In this document: piece after piece, positions 11,976-24,630 of the stretch | Layout of the letters: every line of letters begins with the position of its first letter | Position numbering within the stretch: position 1 is the stretch's first letter | From: Mantis religiosa | Taxonomy: Eukaryota > Arthropoda > Insecta > Mantodea > Mantidae | Length of the DNA stretch: 64,000 bases | Direction of reading: 5' to 3' | Assembly (NCBI GenBank): GCA_030765055.1 | Contig: CM060958.1 | Location: forward strand, 109,879,127 to 109,943,126 | Notes under the pieces: model-generated | Seen by the model: only the letters and a program-made list of their open reading frames with translations | What the model was told of the DNA's origin: nothing | Databases searched by the model: none | Made by a program: the position numbers and the translations under genes

Positions 11976-13279
11976 ACTGATGACGGTCCATAGTGTGTAT
12001 GATTCCTAAGGCGAAAGCAAATAATATTTTGGTTTTGTGTCTATTAAGGCAAGGCTATACTGATAAAGTTGAAAATCAAGGATTTTTTGTTGTTGACATT
12101 TTTGGTAGCTTATGGTGTGTAGCAATAGATGGCATGCTATTTTTACTATTTGCACTATTTTAGGCCATCACGTGACAATTGGTCAGGTGACAAGAGGCCT
12201 TTTACAATAGGTAAAATTAACAATCATTAGGTACCTTAAAGTTAATTTTCTGTAAAACTCCTTTTCTAGCACTTTTCAGTATACAAAATGCCTCACGTGT
12301 CAAAGGTTTTCATTTAACTTGTTTAAACTTAGAGGACAGGTCCATAATATGTAAATAAGAAACTTCACACTCCCCCCTTTTGTTAATGCTCATGTTTTGA
12401 AAATTAAATGTTGTTAAGGAATAAAAAAAAGTTAATATTTTCAAAATTTTGAGAGCTAACATATGGAAAGTATTTTAGAACAAATGCTACAAGAATATTC
12501 CAAAAAATAAGAATGTGGGTCTTTTAAAATTGCTCTGCAGTAGCCAAAAACAAAAATTCAATTTAAAAGCTCAATTTTTTTGACGCATAGAACATTTTTA
12601 ATTTTTTCAATATTTTCACTAAATATAATTAATAATTATTCAACTATTTGGTGTAGCAACATGAAAATTTGCATGAAAGTTTAAAATGGTATTCTAATTA
12701 TGTGGCTAAATTTTCATAATGACAGGTTTATTATTATAGAAGTTGGAATTTTCAATGTAGCCTTGATTTAAATGCCACCCCTCCTATACATTTTTCTTTC
12801 TCACCTAGCTTTTTCTTTTCTCCTTGGCTGATTAAAAGAAACTGAGAACTGAAAATAAAAACCACTGTTCAACAATAAAAACCAGATACCGAAAATTATA
12901 TTTACTTCTTATTTGTTGCTACGACAGTGTTGTGCCGAAAGACGTACACGAGATAACATGTTTGTCTTTTGTTTCAGTGGCCGAAGGCGGCCCGCTCGGC
13001 TTTTGTCTTTGTCAGCAGCGATAAGCCAAATGCGTCTTGAGTTTCTCTTAAAACAATGCATGCCCCATCTCTCAGTTGTATTTTACTGAAATTTTAATAC
13101 GAATCACTGCATTAGATATAAATAAGGCTCTATTAACATGTTTCTAAATTATTTACATTTTTTCCGGGACCTGCAAATATTTACGTATAAATACGAATTA
13201 CCTATGAGCTAAGTATAAAGCAGGTTCAACTTTATTTGAAAGTACATCCAGATCGCAGTGATACTAACAGCTTCTAGAC
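11976..13279. other. AT-rich DNA, no gene
   Basis: AT-rich with stops in all frames. 12550-12780 is especially A/T-dense. Nothing is recognised. Confidence 0.4.
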
Positions 13280-13560
13280 TCGGCAGCTGGGCTGGGAAAG
13301 TTGACGATCACCCTATAGCGAGTACTGGCCGGGACGGTGACCGTCCGATAACCGCGTTGCTAGCTACGGCACGGAATTATTTATCGGGCGGGCTGGCAGT
13401 GTAATGCGATCAGTGGGGCGGGCGGGATGGCTGCCTCGCTCGCTCGCTCGCTCGTTCGTTCGGCCTTCCACTTTTTTACTTGCCTGCGTTACCTACACCA
13501 CCACCACAGGCGTGTAATTAGTTTAACGTGCACATCGGCCGCCCCGGTCTCGAACCTAGA
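13280..13560. promoter_or_regulatory. CpG-rich, GC-rich block (possible regulatory DNA)
   Basis: Within AT-rich surroundings this block has many CpG dinucleotides, GGGCGG-type boxes ('gtggggcgggcggg') and a short CGCT tandem at about 13436-13456. Such blocks often mark promoters in animal genomes, but no transcribed frame, TATA box or first exon can be pointed to, and insect genomes vary in CpG behaviour. It could also be old GC-rich repeat. Confidence 0.25.
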
Positions 13561-13825
13561 CTTTCTGGCCCCACAACCACACTCGAAATAAGTTTCATTT
13601 GCGTCTCTAAATTCAAAGCTCTAAACTAATTGTCGAGTTAATCTCGTATAGCACAAATCAGCTCATTGTCCCTTCCTACAAATCAGCGTATCATGAACAC
13701 TGCTACGTTCCACGTGCAGTTGCAAAGCGATGTTTCAGTGTTATCACAAATTTATACATAAAATACACGTTGCTCTGTTGTCAGCTCTTTCGCTGATTAG
13801 ATGACGTCTAGTTCTTTTTTATTTA

Positions 13826-14528
13826 GTTTAACGCCTTTCAACAGAAGTCATATTGGACGATGAATGAAATGATGTTCAAGTGAGCCCAGGATACTTAGAG
13901 CTACCATCGGAGAAAACCTTATACAGATAAGTCACCCTGACCGAGATTCAAACTCATGGACGTGAGGCAGACATGCTATCACATACACTACAGAGTGGGA
14001 GATGTGGAACGAAAAGGGTTAAATTATAGTCAAATGACTACAGGGTACTTAAAGCTACCAGACCTTCATCTTTCAAAGTAAAAGAAAATCGCAGGAAAAA
14101 AAAAATTGCCAGATAAATCACTCTGACCGAGATCCAACCCGGAACCTCTTGAACGTGAGGCAGACACCTATCACCTACACTGCAAAACGTAGATGATGAA
14201 GGAAGTGGGTGAAATGATCTCAAATGAGCTCAGGGTCCATAAAGTTGCCAGATATTTATCTTTCACGATAAGGGAAAACCTTATCCAGATAACTCAACCT
14301 GACCGGGATTCAAACTCCGAACCTCTTGAACCTGAGGCAGACACGGTATCACCTACATTGCAGAGGCAGATGATAAGGGAAATGGGTGAAATGATGCTCA
14401 AATGAGCCCAGGGTCCATAGAGACATTCATCTTTCACGATAAGGGAAAACCTTATCCGGATAACTTAATCCAACTCGGGATCTCTTGAACGTGAGGCAGA
14501 CACGCTACCATCTGCGCTACAGAGGCAG
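13826..14528 (-). repeat. SINE A head-to-tail tandem array, four units
   Basis: Four SINE A bodies follow one another in the same orientation: about 13826-14000, 14001-14190, 14191-14368 and 14369-14528. Each internal junction joins a truncated tail (starting near 'gatgaaggaagtgggtgaaa') directly to the previous unit's head ('cactgcaaaacgtag' or 'ttgcagaggcag'), without the usual 'acgtcctccaacgttaag' tail block. Only the outermost unit keeps part of that block (13826-13850). The shared junction type points to tandem duplication of a unit of about 160-190 bp. Confidence 0.85.
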
Positions 14529-15423
14529 GCTTTCATTAGTTCTTGTCAACTGTTATCCATGAAGACAGAAAAAGTGTGCTCATTTGGCTTTCTGTTTTAT
14601 TAAAACCAGCGATTTCTCCAATCTTTCAAGAGCTAGTCGTCGGTTAAGGGAAATCTCTTTTAAGAACAATTTGTTAAATAGTAGTGCAGAAATTCAAGTG
14701 AATGTAACAGACTTTTAATTCAATATTGCCTACAACAGCATACCAAAAAGAAATAACCCACAAAGAACAAGAAAAAACTATTCGTCTGCTTACCGTGCAA
14801 AGTTGGTTTTCTGTACATGAAAAGACGGTGTCGTGTTGAGGTTTCATATCTTTGACAATGAGCAGATCTGCTAAACAATGTGCAATATACGATTTAATGT
14901 TTCGTTTGCGGCCATCACAGTTCTGTACTCCAGTTTATTGCCGAGATATGGCGCGTCAAGTAGACGCGATAATAATACAGCTTTCGATAGCGGATTTATA
15001 TGTGTACTGTGAACTTACAACTTCTTTATTCATCACTAAATCGTTAGCCACAAATATACCACTTCGTTACTTCTTTCTTTATGTCCCTTAGCTACCCTTT
15101 CTGCTGCTAATAATATCTCCGACGTACACACAGGTCCAACCTCTTACACGGAGCTACACGCCGACTTTAAATACAGCTCCGATATTTACATGTAAGTTGC
15201 TTTGCTGTCCGTTCCACAGCTTGCCGCTTCATCATCACACGGCCGCGTTTACTGACCTGTGAAGTGGTTCCTGCACCTTGCACGGGGCTGAGAACGTACC
15301 ACACTTCTAAGCACTACCCAATGACCGACTGATTCATGAACTGCTCCAAGGAACCGACTCCTCTTCAGCAGCTGAACTCTACTCGAAGTTATAGTACAAA
15401 ACACGCTACTACTTCCTACAATA
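14529..15423. other. No recognised feature
   Basis: A 79-codon plus frame at 14852-15091 has no motif. No repeat family match was seen. Confidence 0.4.
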
Positions 15424-15970
15424 CCCACTGGTAAAGTGTACGTCTCACGTTCAAGAGGTCCCGAGTTAGAATGTCGGTCACGGTGATTAGCTTGGATAAT
15501 GTTACCGAGCGTGATGGCTCAGGTGGTTTCGCATACAGATGGTCCGGGTTCGATTCCCGTGACCTAACTACCTGACCTATGGTTTTTTCAGAGGTTTTCC
15601 GGGTCGCCAGGCAAATGCAGATTATGTACCCCGAATTTCCTGTCTGTATCTCTCTCTGCCGTGGTCTCTCAGGGTACAAATGTCAGCGGGTGTATCGGCG
15701 CTGTCGTGATTCCTTGGGTCGGCCATCCTGTCTCCTCTCGCCTCATCCTTCCTCCCGATGATGCCCCACTTGGGGCTTAGATTCAATAAACTACAGGTTT
15801 CGGTGCCGAATCCACTCAGGAGTAATCTTAATCCTGGATAAGGCATTTTTCCAGGAATTCCCCTTATCCTGAAAGACGAATTTTGGGTAACTCTAAGCTC
15901 TATGTACCCTGGGTTCATTCTAGTAACATTTCATTCATTGATCGTATGACTTAACGTTGGAGTATGTAAA
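15424..15970 (+). mobile_element. SINE A interrupted by SINE B
   Basis: The SINE A head and linker occupy 15424-15501 (B box GAGTTAGAATGTC) and the middle and tail resume at about 15828-15970, ending 'gttggagtatgtaaaaaaaa'. SINE B lies between. The SINE A sequence at the break is repeated imperfectly on both sides ('ttagcttggataatg' at 15487-15501, 'ttaatcctggataagg' at 15828-15843), as expected of a target-site duplication. Confidence 0.85.
15502..15827 (+). mobile_element. SINE B, internally deleted, nested in SINE A
   Basis: The tRNA-like head starts TACCGAGCGTGATGGCTCAG with a B box GGGTTCGATTCCC. The body aligns with 26101-26378 up to 'gggtgtatcggcg' and then jumps to the 3' part ('cttgggtcggcc', 'ccttcctcccga') seen at 26905-26945. 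About 300 bases of the family consensus are missing. Confidence 0.82.
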
Positions 15971-18900
15971 AAAAAGCTCTACAACTGTCTTCTCCAGACT
16001 TAGCATAGATTGTATATATCTGTCGCGCGCGAGAGATGCTTCTGGGATAGGAAACCTCTCGAATTACAGTCTCGAATATGTAGTAATAAAATATTTCGCC
16101 TACTAACTAGTGATATCACCTCGTGATTGGCCTAGAAGACGCGCCTTTCCCGTTCGGCCCAACAGAGAAGGCGAGGCAGTTCTCCTACTTGCATTCCTTC
16201 CTCGAGGTAGACCCACGATGGCGGCATACCGAACCAGTTGTGTCTTTCTTAATGGACCGCCAGCCCAGTTGTGTGTTCCTCAGTGCAGTTGCGTGTGACT
16301 TTCACCTCTCGAAGCCTGTCTTTATTCACACCAAAATTTCTTTTATGACTATTTTAGCCAGTGTGATTATTAGTCTCGGACATGCCATTGAGGGTCCAAA
16401 CAATGCCTTTTCAAACGGATTCAAGTTTTATCCACTTAAAATCCCTGCTAAGAACCCACTTTCTCCCACCATTTTGTTAAAGTATTCACTCCAACTGCAC
16501 CTGTTCGCGTTTTAACAAATATGCCATGTTCCTTTGAAATCCATTTATTCGTTGCATCCCTTAATTTCAGTATCACAGTATCTAGATGACTGGCCAATGA
16601 ACCGATAGAACTTTAGGGAAAGTGCGAACTGACGACCATTTATCCATTCTTAAGACCCTTGACAGAGAGAATATGCTGGCGCACGTTAAATCTGTTTCAT
16701 GTTTCCGGGCTTACAATGCTTCAAAAGCGATTTTGTTATTTCGATTATGACATGAGAGAAACTTTCGACTAATCACCGAGCCCATTATTACTCGATTGAC
16801 CGATGAAATCGACTTAGTCTGGCAGTTAATAGGTCACTAATTGTATACTAATAAGTGATACTGTTTTTTCCTCTACCTTCATTTGTTTCATCCGATCAGT
16901 TCTGCTTCGGTTCGAGTCGAAAAACTGAATTGGTCTGTGTAGGCAGTTCACGTATTACTAAAGAGAAATATTTTGTGTAGTAATCACTGCCAAGAATATA
17001 CGATTATACGGAAGTATGAGCCAATATAACACTTTCTAAGAATTTCGTTTTTAAGCAAATGAAAGCAAACACTCGCTAAATACAATTACATTAAAAGAAA
17101 ACTGTTAATAGTTCGTTAAATCACATTAAACAAGCTATTAGACATATTGTATACATAAACTGTGTATTTAAATATTTAATTCAAGAAGTATGTATTAGTT
17201 TTGATAACTAGGAAGTGCATATGAAGTATTGGAGGAAAAAATGAAAGTCACAAGGCATTCTTGGTTAGTACACAATCCTCTTGATGTTGTTTTGAAGCTA
17301 AATAGCGGTTTCTAATCGCATATAAGCAACGTTTGTTCAGCCACGAACCATCCTCAACGACCGCAAAACACGAACGCTGATGTAATGAGCTTAGCTTAAG
17401 AGCAGAACTGGCAGTAAACCTGGTGAGCTGTAATATTACTGGAGTGGTGTGAAGTATTGGGATCTGCTACAGGTGTTTAATCGTAATGTGCCTTCACCAT
17501 CACTTGGAATCGACTCGTGTTCGATCTTCTATCTCACTTCCCTGTACCCGTCATTTCTTTCTGGAACGCTGAAGAGATCGGACGCTTTTTAAATTGCTCG
17601 AAAATATTTATGTGTTACTTCAAGTTGAAGTATTAGATTGACTCTGATCACAGTTAAGAATTGTAATGGATTTGGTGTTAAAAGAAATAAACAAAAGATT
17701 GATTTCTTATAGAAATTCAGATTAAAAGTCTTAATGATTTCTTCACTCGTTACCACCCTTGTAACTTTCATTGCTCGTAAGTAAGAATATAACAGAAGAA
17801 TATTAAAAGCTACCGAGGCATAATTAAGGATCTTCCTGATAACTTCGGGGAACATATTCTTCATCAAGTCATAATATTTTGGACGAAGGTAAGATCGACG
17901 AAGTAAGACGAACGACTGGAAACGAGATACAAGCACGAATCTTGCTATATATGTCGCCTCAACTTTGGGGCATCGAAACCCACAAGAACGGAGAAATCCT
18001 GCTACATTTGTCGCCACAACGTGGGGATCATAGCATCTTCAATCATCGCATGAGTAGCAGAATAGACATTCCGCTACAACACTAGGTAACGCGGGTAGGC
18101 GGGTTGCAGCTGGACGGTTCATTGAACATTTCTTAGCTGGGTCGATTGGGAATTTCCAATCAGGACCCAGAGTCAGAAGGGACCTCTGGGGGTTACATAC
18201 TTCTGAATCATTAGATAGGTTGGCACTGGAGGGATCCCATTCACAGGTCATCATTCGGGTCTGTTCGCCCTTTGAGTCTTTCACCTCATTCCCCTTACAT
18301 TTCATGTTAGAAGCATAAACGACCGATAGATTTCGTAGGTCATATCCCTCAATAGCGGACCACTTCATAGCAAATACAATATTTTTAATCAATAAATACA
18401 TTCATATATACAGGATGTTTCAAAACACCAAACGTACATGTTCAGCATCTAATTGACACATATAGATGGTTTTTATCGTCAACAGAGCCGCATAAAAATG
18501 CTCCAGAATGAGTGTGGATTAGGCAGTGACAGGAACAACGACGCGTGCCTCACGCTATCGGAGTTCGCAGGTATAGTTCACATGTCGTGCCGCGTGCTGT
18601 AGCTGTTTTTAAACATACCGCCATACTGTTATGAATTTCTTTGACTTATGAAACCGCAATAAAAGAACTATTGCTTAATTATTTCTTATGAGTGTTAAAT
18701 GTGTTCCAAAATTCCGTTATAGCAGTCCATGATGGCAAATAAGCTGGTGGACATACGCAACTTATACCTTTTAGAGAGAAGTTAATGTTAGTGAGATTGA
18801 GGATGAAAGCATTAAATGATAAACAGAACAGAAAACATAAAAGAATTGTAGATAAATTAACCAAAACTAAACGGCTTATACAATGAGACGAGCATTTTAT

Positions 18901-19471
18901 TTCAAGTGTTTGATAATACTAAATAAAGCATTTGTATCTGAAAAGAAAGCTGTTGATTTTACAGTAAATAGTTGAAAGCATTGCGCAATAAAGATAACAA
19001 AATGCTCTGAAGTTAAACAGATAAATATTATCATTGATGTAACTATTTTTACAATTCATATTTTAATGAAACTAAATTAATCGTGCGTTCGTTGAACTCC
19101 CTTCAGCTCTTTCAAAACCATATCCGTCATTTCGACGTTCGTATAGCGCTCCATATTACTTGGATTTGCTATCTAAGTACGCGCAAAATCCTCCCAGTTA
19201 GGACGGAATAAGTAGTTTTACACTGAAGAGCAACCTTGTAACTGTCCGAGTTATTTGTCGACTTTTACACAAATAACTGTCCTTTGCCTCATTACCGGTA
19301 AGGTAGGCTGCGGTTACTGATAAAGAGCAAGGAGTAATGCTTTTGTTTTCGTGGCCGGTGCGTCCCAATAACAACTTTTGAAGTTCGTACACCAGTGTTT
19401 CCTTGGCTGCCTAATCACAAAATCATGTAATATTTAATGCTGCATAAAATTATACCTAACAGAACTTCGAT
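15971..19471. other. 3.5 kb repeat-poor stretch, no supported gene
   Basis: This is among the longest stretches without a recognised repeat. The longest frame is 142 codons on the minus strand (17589-18017). It has a hydrophobic middle but no recognisable domain, and inside it a segment of about 35 bases is repeated imperfectly (17941-17973 and 17997-18029). At about 18410 'acaggatgtttcaaaaca' resembles the tip of Tc1/mariner-type elements, but no partner inverted repeat was found. A 130-codon frame at 16123-16515 has no motif. Confidence 0.35.
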
Positions 19472-19725
19472 GCCCGCCTCGGTAGCGTAGATGGTAGGAT
19501 GTTTGCCTGACGTTCAAGAGGTCGCGAGCTCGAATCTCGGTCAGGGTGAGTTATCTGGATGAGATTTTTCCGGGGTTTTCCCTTATCCTTCAAGAGGAAT
19601 GTCGGGTAACTCTAAGCTCCATGGACCTGGAATCATTTGAGCATCATTTCATCCAATTCATTCACCGTCCGATATGACTTAACGTTAGATTTACTTTACG
19701 TAAATTAAAAAAAAAAAAAAAAATC
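19472..19725 (+). mobile_element. SINE A, full length with A tail
   Basis: The head begins GCCCGCCTCGGTAGCGTAGA, the B box is GAGCTCGAATCTC, and all blocks are present. A duplicated 'ttacttta' interrupts the last block and a 16-18 base A run ends the copy. It is one of the more complete copies. Confidence 0.92.
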
Positions 19726-19845
19726 GGACTAGTTAAGTTATATAAGCTATGAAACGTCTATAATCGTTCTGTATCGTTTTGAAACAACCTGTAACCGCTT
19801 TATTGTTTCCGTTTGATTACTGTTTGTTTTCTGTCTTTTTTGTTT

Positions 19846-20081
19846 TTTAATTTACGTCCTCCAACGTTAAGTCATATCGGACGAGGAATGTAATGGGTGA
19901 AATGATGTTCAAATGAAGCCTGGGTTCATAGAGCTTAGAGTTATCCGACATTCGTTTTTCAGGATGAGGGAAAACCCCGAAAAAATCTTATCCAGATAAC
20001 TTACCCTGATCGAGATTCGGTACCTCTTGAACGTGAGGAGACACGCTACCAACTACGCTACAGAGGTGGGACCCTCGCTTT
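19846..20081 (-). mobile_element. SINE A, full length, next to a microsatellite
   Basis: It starts with reversed tail 'atttacgtcctccaacgtta' and ends with the reversed head 'gctacagaggtggga'. It lies about 120 bases from the opposite-strand copy at 19472, making an inverted pair. Its head end directly abuts the long AAT tract. Confidence 0.9.
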
Positions 20082-21604
<1,523 letters not shown>

Positions 21605-22205
21605 CAAATATACACAAATATGACAATTTGTAAGTTAAAACTTAGTTTATCTTATAAGAAATGATGACATTTATAAATTCTCCGGGATCGCGATGCTATG
21701 TAAACTTATACACATCTTCAGCTGGAAACAAAGCTGTCGCTATCGTTACGAAACAATAGATGTTGATATGTTCTTGTTAGTATTATCAAAATCTGAAAAT
21801 AAAACAAATTTAAAAACAGAATCGACTGCCGGTATTTCAAAATACATTACGCAATGTTTGTTTTTTAAAATAAATATATTTTCCCAAACCATTAAAACTA
21901 TCGGACCATTTAATTGTTTTAATAATTTTACTTCTGGATTTATTTCATGGTTAAATGACTAAAATGATCTGCTACGGCCGATTTATGTTTGTTTATACTT
22001 AATGTTACGAAAATGTTCTTTCGTTCTGGTTTCTAAATTACGTTTTGTCTTTCCAATATAAACTTTATCACAATCGAAACAATTAAACTGATAAATACCA
22101 GATTTTTTATTGTTAGGAATCCCGGAGAATTTATAAGAATTATCACAATATCTTATAAGACAAGTGAAGATTTTAACTTACAACTTGTTATATTTGTATA
22201 CAGTG
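21605..22205 (-). mobile_element. Penelope-like element 3' part flanked by inverted arms
   Basis: Minus-strand reading from about 22130 gives KKSGIYQFNCFDCDKVYIGK then TKRNLETRTKEHFRNIKY: a complete GIY...YIG motif with downstream arginine, the C-terminal nuclease of Penelope-like elements. A stop breaks it at about 21995, after which related sequence resumes (SFNHEINPEVKLLKQLN). No reverse transcriptase is present, so the copy is 5'-truncated. The segment 21607-21690 and the segment 22110-22203 are inverted copies of each other, with 'tataaattctccggga' and 'ttacaa.ttgt.atatttgt' blocks in both. Confidence 0.8.
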
Positions 22206-22806
22206 GACAAAATTTGTCACTGGGAAAAATTAATTTTAAAAAAATCTTACAAATTATATCCTCTAAACACTATAATTTATTTCCACAAAGTTTTTACGAA
22301 CTACTGCTGTCAAAGTTTATTTTTCTAAATTCATGTTATCAAAGTAAACATTTGCAGAAAAAAAAATGACGCAGAAAGGTGAACCGATTTCACATTCTTA
22401 CCATAAAATCACTTAAAGTAATTTATTGGCAACAGATCTTTAAAATATGACAAAACTATTGGAAAATTAAAACTGAGAGCTAACAGATATGGCTGGAAAA
22501 TGTCTAATACATAAAAAAGTTGTTAAAAATTTGTATTTTAACACAAATGTATTGCTTCAACATCGAAAACAATTCTATTGGCTTCAAAACTTTAAGACTG
22601 CTTAGTAGGAATTTGAAGGAATCAAAAAAATAATGTCTTCTTATATCTCTAACACACTTCCACAATATCCACGAGGTTTACTTCAGTTATTAGAAATACA
22701 TTAATTAAATAATCATTTACAGTTTCAAACATCGAGTACTCACTAAAAAATTGTAGTTAAACATCCGAAGATTTTCTTATCTTAAAGTATGGCAGAGCTT
22801 GACTAA
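22206..22806. other. AT-rich DNA, nothing recognised
   Basis: No frame or family match. Strongly A/T-biased. Confidence 0.4.
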
Positions 22807-23024
22807 AACGTCCTCCAACGTTAAGTCATATCGGACGATGAGTGGAATGGATGAAGAGATGCTCAAATGAACCCAGGGTCCATAGAGCTTAGAATTAACC
22901 GACATTCGTCTTTCAGGATAAGGGAAAACCCCAGAAAATACCCTTATCCAGGTAACTCACCCTGACCAAGATTCGAACTCGGGACCTCTTGAACGTGAGG
23001 CAGACACGCTACTGAGGCAGGCAA
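22807..23024 (-). mobile_element. SINE A
   Basis: Near consensus from reversed tail 'acgtcctccaacgttaagtc' to reversed B box 'gattcgaactcggga'. The first part of the head is shortened: 'acgctactgaggcagg' lacks the 'accatctacgct' block. Confidence 0.9.
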
Positions 23025-23311
23025 CAAACTCTGAGTACCCCTTCAAAAAGGTACCATAGTACACACGTCTTATACGCGTTAAAATCCCAAAGGGATCAGA
23101 TTACTCGTCGCTTTATTCCCTCTTGAAATTTAAATGCGGCTGCACTGAATATTTTATAACCTTAGAGGTATTTTTGGAAGAGTTGCTAAAGAGCGAAAAA
23201 TATTTCTTAGGAAGAACAATGAAACATTTGAATCTACAGTAGCTTGCCTAGATAGTTGAAGCATTACTGAATCCGTGATCATTTTCATGTATATCCTTTA
23301 AAATTTAGTCA

Positions 23312-23503
23312 GGACCGCCTCTGCAGCTTAAGCGGAAATTTTTCCGCCTCACGTTCCAGAAGTTCTGAGTTCGAATTTCTAACAGGGCACCTTATCCTGA
23401 AAGATGAAAGTTGGGTAATTCTAAAACTCTATGGACCTTAAGCTCATTTGTGCATCATTTCATTCATCGTCCGGTATAACTCAACGTTGGAATACGTTAA
23501 ATG
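23312..23503 (+). mobile_element. SINE A, diverged
   Basis: Keeps 'cctcacgttccagaagttct', B box GAGTTCGAATTTC and the tail 'catcgtccggtataactcaa'. About 50 bases between head and middle are deleted ('aacagggcaccttatcctga'). Confidence 0.82.
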
Positions 23504-23829
23504 GGTTCTATTTTTATCTAATTATTCACTAAGAACAAAACCAACTCCGAAGGGATATCTGTAAAGAACTTTCCATAGTAAATGCATACTATTTTTAGAG
23601 TACATCCTTTCAAACAACAATTTCCTGCCCATCAGAATAATAGTTATTATTCTTTATTCCATCCGTATTTAAAAGTACATATTTTTGTCTTGATAATGCA
23701 GTTGGATATGTTATTGTTTTGTTTATGCAAGCGTTTGCTATTCCTCATGTTTCTGCATAGGAAGTTGTTTCGATTGGGTTGGACTCGGTTCCACAGTTTG
23801 TAAAACTGGAAATTGTATGCAATGCATGT

Positions 23830-24195
23830 CAAAGGGTGGAAACGTATCGGAAAATACGCATAAATGGAATTGTTTAGGCAAGCCTATCCCACACCACGGC
23901 CTCCGTGTATGTACACTCTGTTCAAATACAATCACAGCAACGTATCATACACCAGCAGCTGCGAGAAATTATATATAATATGAATGAATACTGTAACAAG
24001 GAGAAAGAGGCAATCCGTTTGTGTCGAGCGACAAACGGGCGTCTGCAGTGATAATTTACATTTGTGTATACTAATTGTTTGGCTGAACCTTCATATTAGA
24101 CACACAGCTTCCTCTATGTTTCGTTACGTACTGTACGCCAGGTTAGGTACATTTCGCTTTTCCAGTAAACAAGCGAACGCAGCGATTGTCAGTGA
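23830..24195 (+). repeat. E-rep, copy 3 (most diverged)
   Basis: It matches 31757-32361 (without MITE1) and 32574-32860. Shared blocks are 'cgtatcggaaaa', 'tgttcaaatacaatca', 'agacacacagcttcc' and 'cgta(c)actgtacg'. No coding capacity is evident. Confidence 0.6.
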
Positions 24196-24630
24196 TGATC
24201 AGTTACGCCTCAACGCTCTGCCATGCCGTAGCTTTATTCTTCACAATAACAGTACAATTATAAACAAATTGTCTTCCATAATTTAAGATGAAGAGACACT
24301 ACACTTGGGGTTAAAATTCACTTTTTTCTTTCACATTTTATTATAATGTCATCCCTTTAGATTACAAATATATAGTTGAAATGTTAATTGGAGCAATATT
24401 TTATACCTAATTTCCTAATTATATTAGTGGGTGTTAAGTTTTTGCCACGCCCCTTTCCGTAAGCTTTCAGAAAATCTCTCATAACTTCTGTAATATTGAA
24501 CAGATATTCCTGAACTAAGCCTTGTTTTGCAAGGGATCTTTCAGGATTTCTATTTATACCACTGTAACTCCAATGACGCTAGTATTTCTTTTGTCTTTGT
24601 GTATGTGAACAGTTATTGTTCTGAATAATA

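Noticed and set aside
16123..16515. 130-codon frame
   Set aside because: Several methionines and a hydrophobic tail but no motif or supporting signal.
17589..18017. 142-codon minus-strand frame, possibly a membrane protein
   Set aside because: No recognisable domain, codon pattern or start context; a small internal repeat is included. Length alone is not enough in AT-rich DNA of this size.
18405..18430. Tc1/mariner terminus ('acaggatgtttcaaaaca')
   Set aside because: No inverted partner or transposase sequence was found nearby; kept only as a note.
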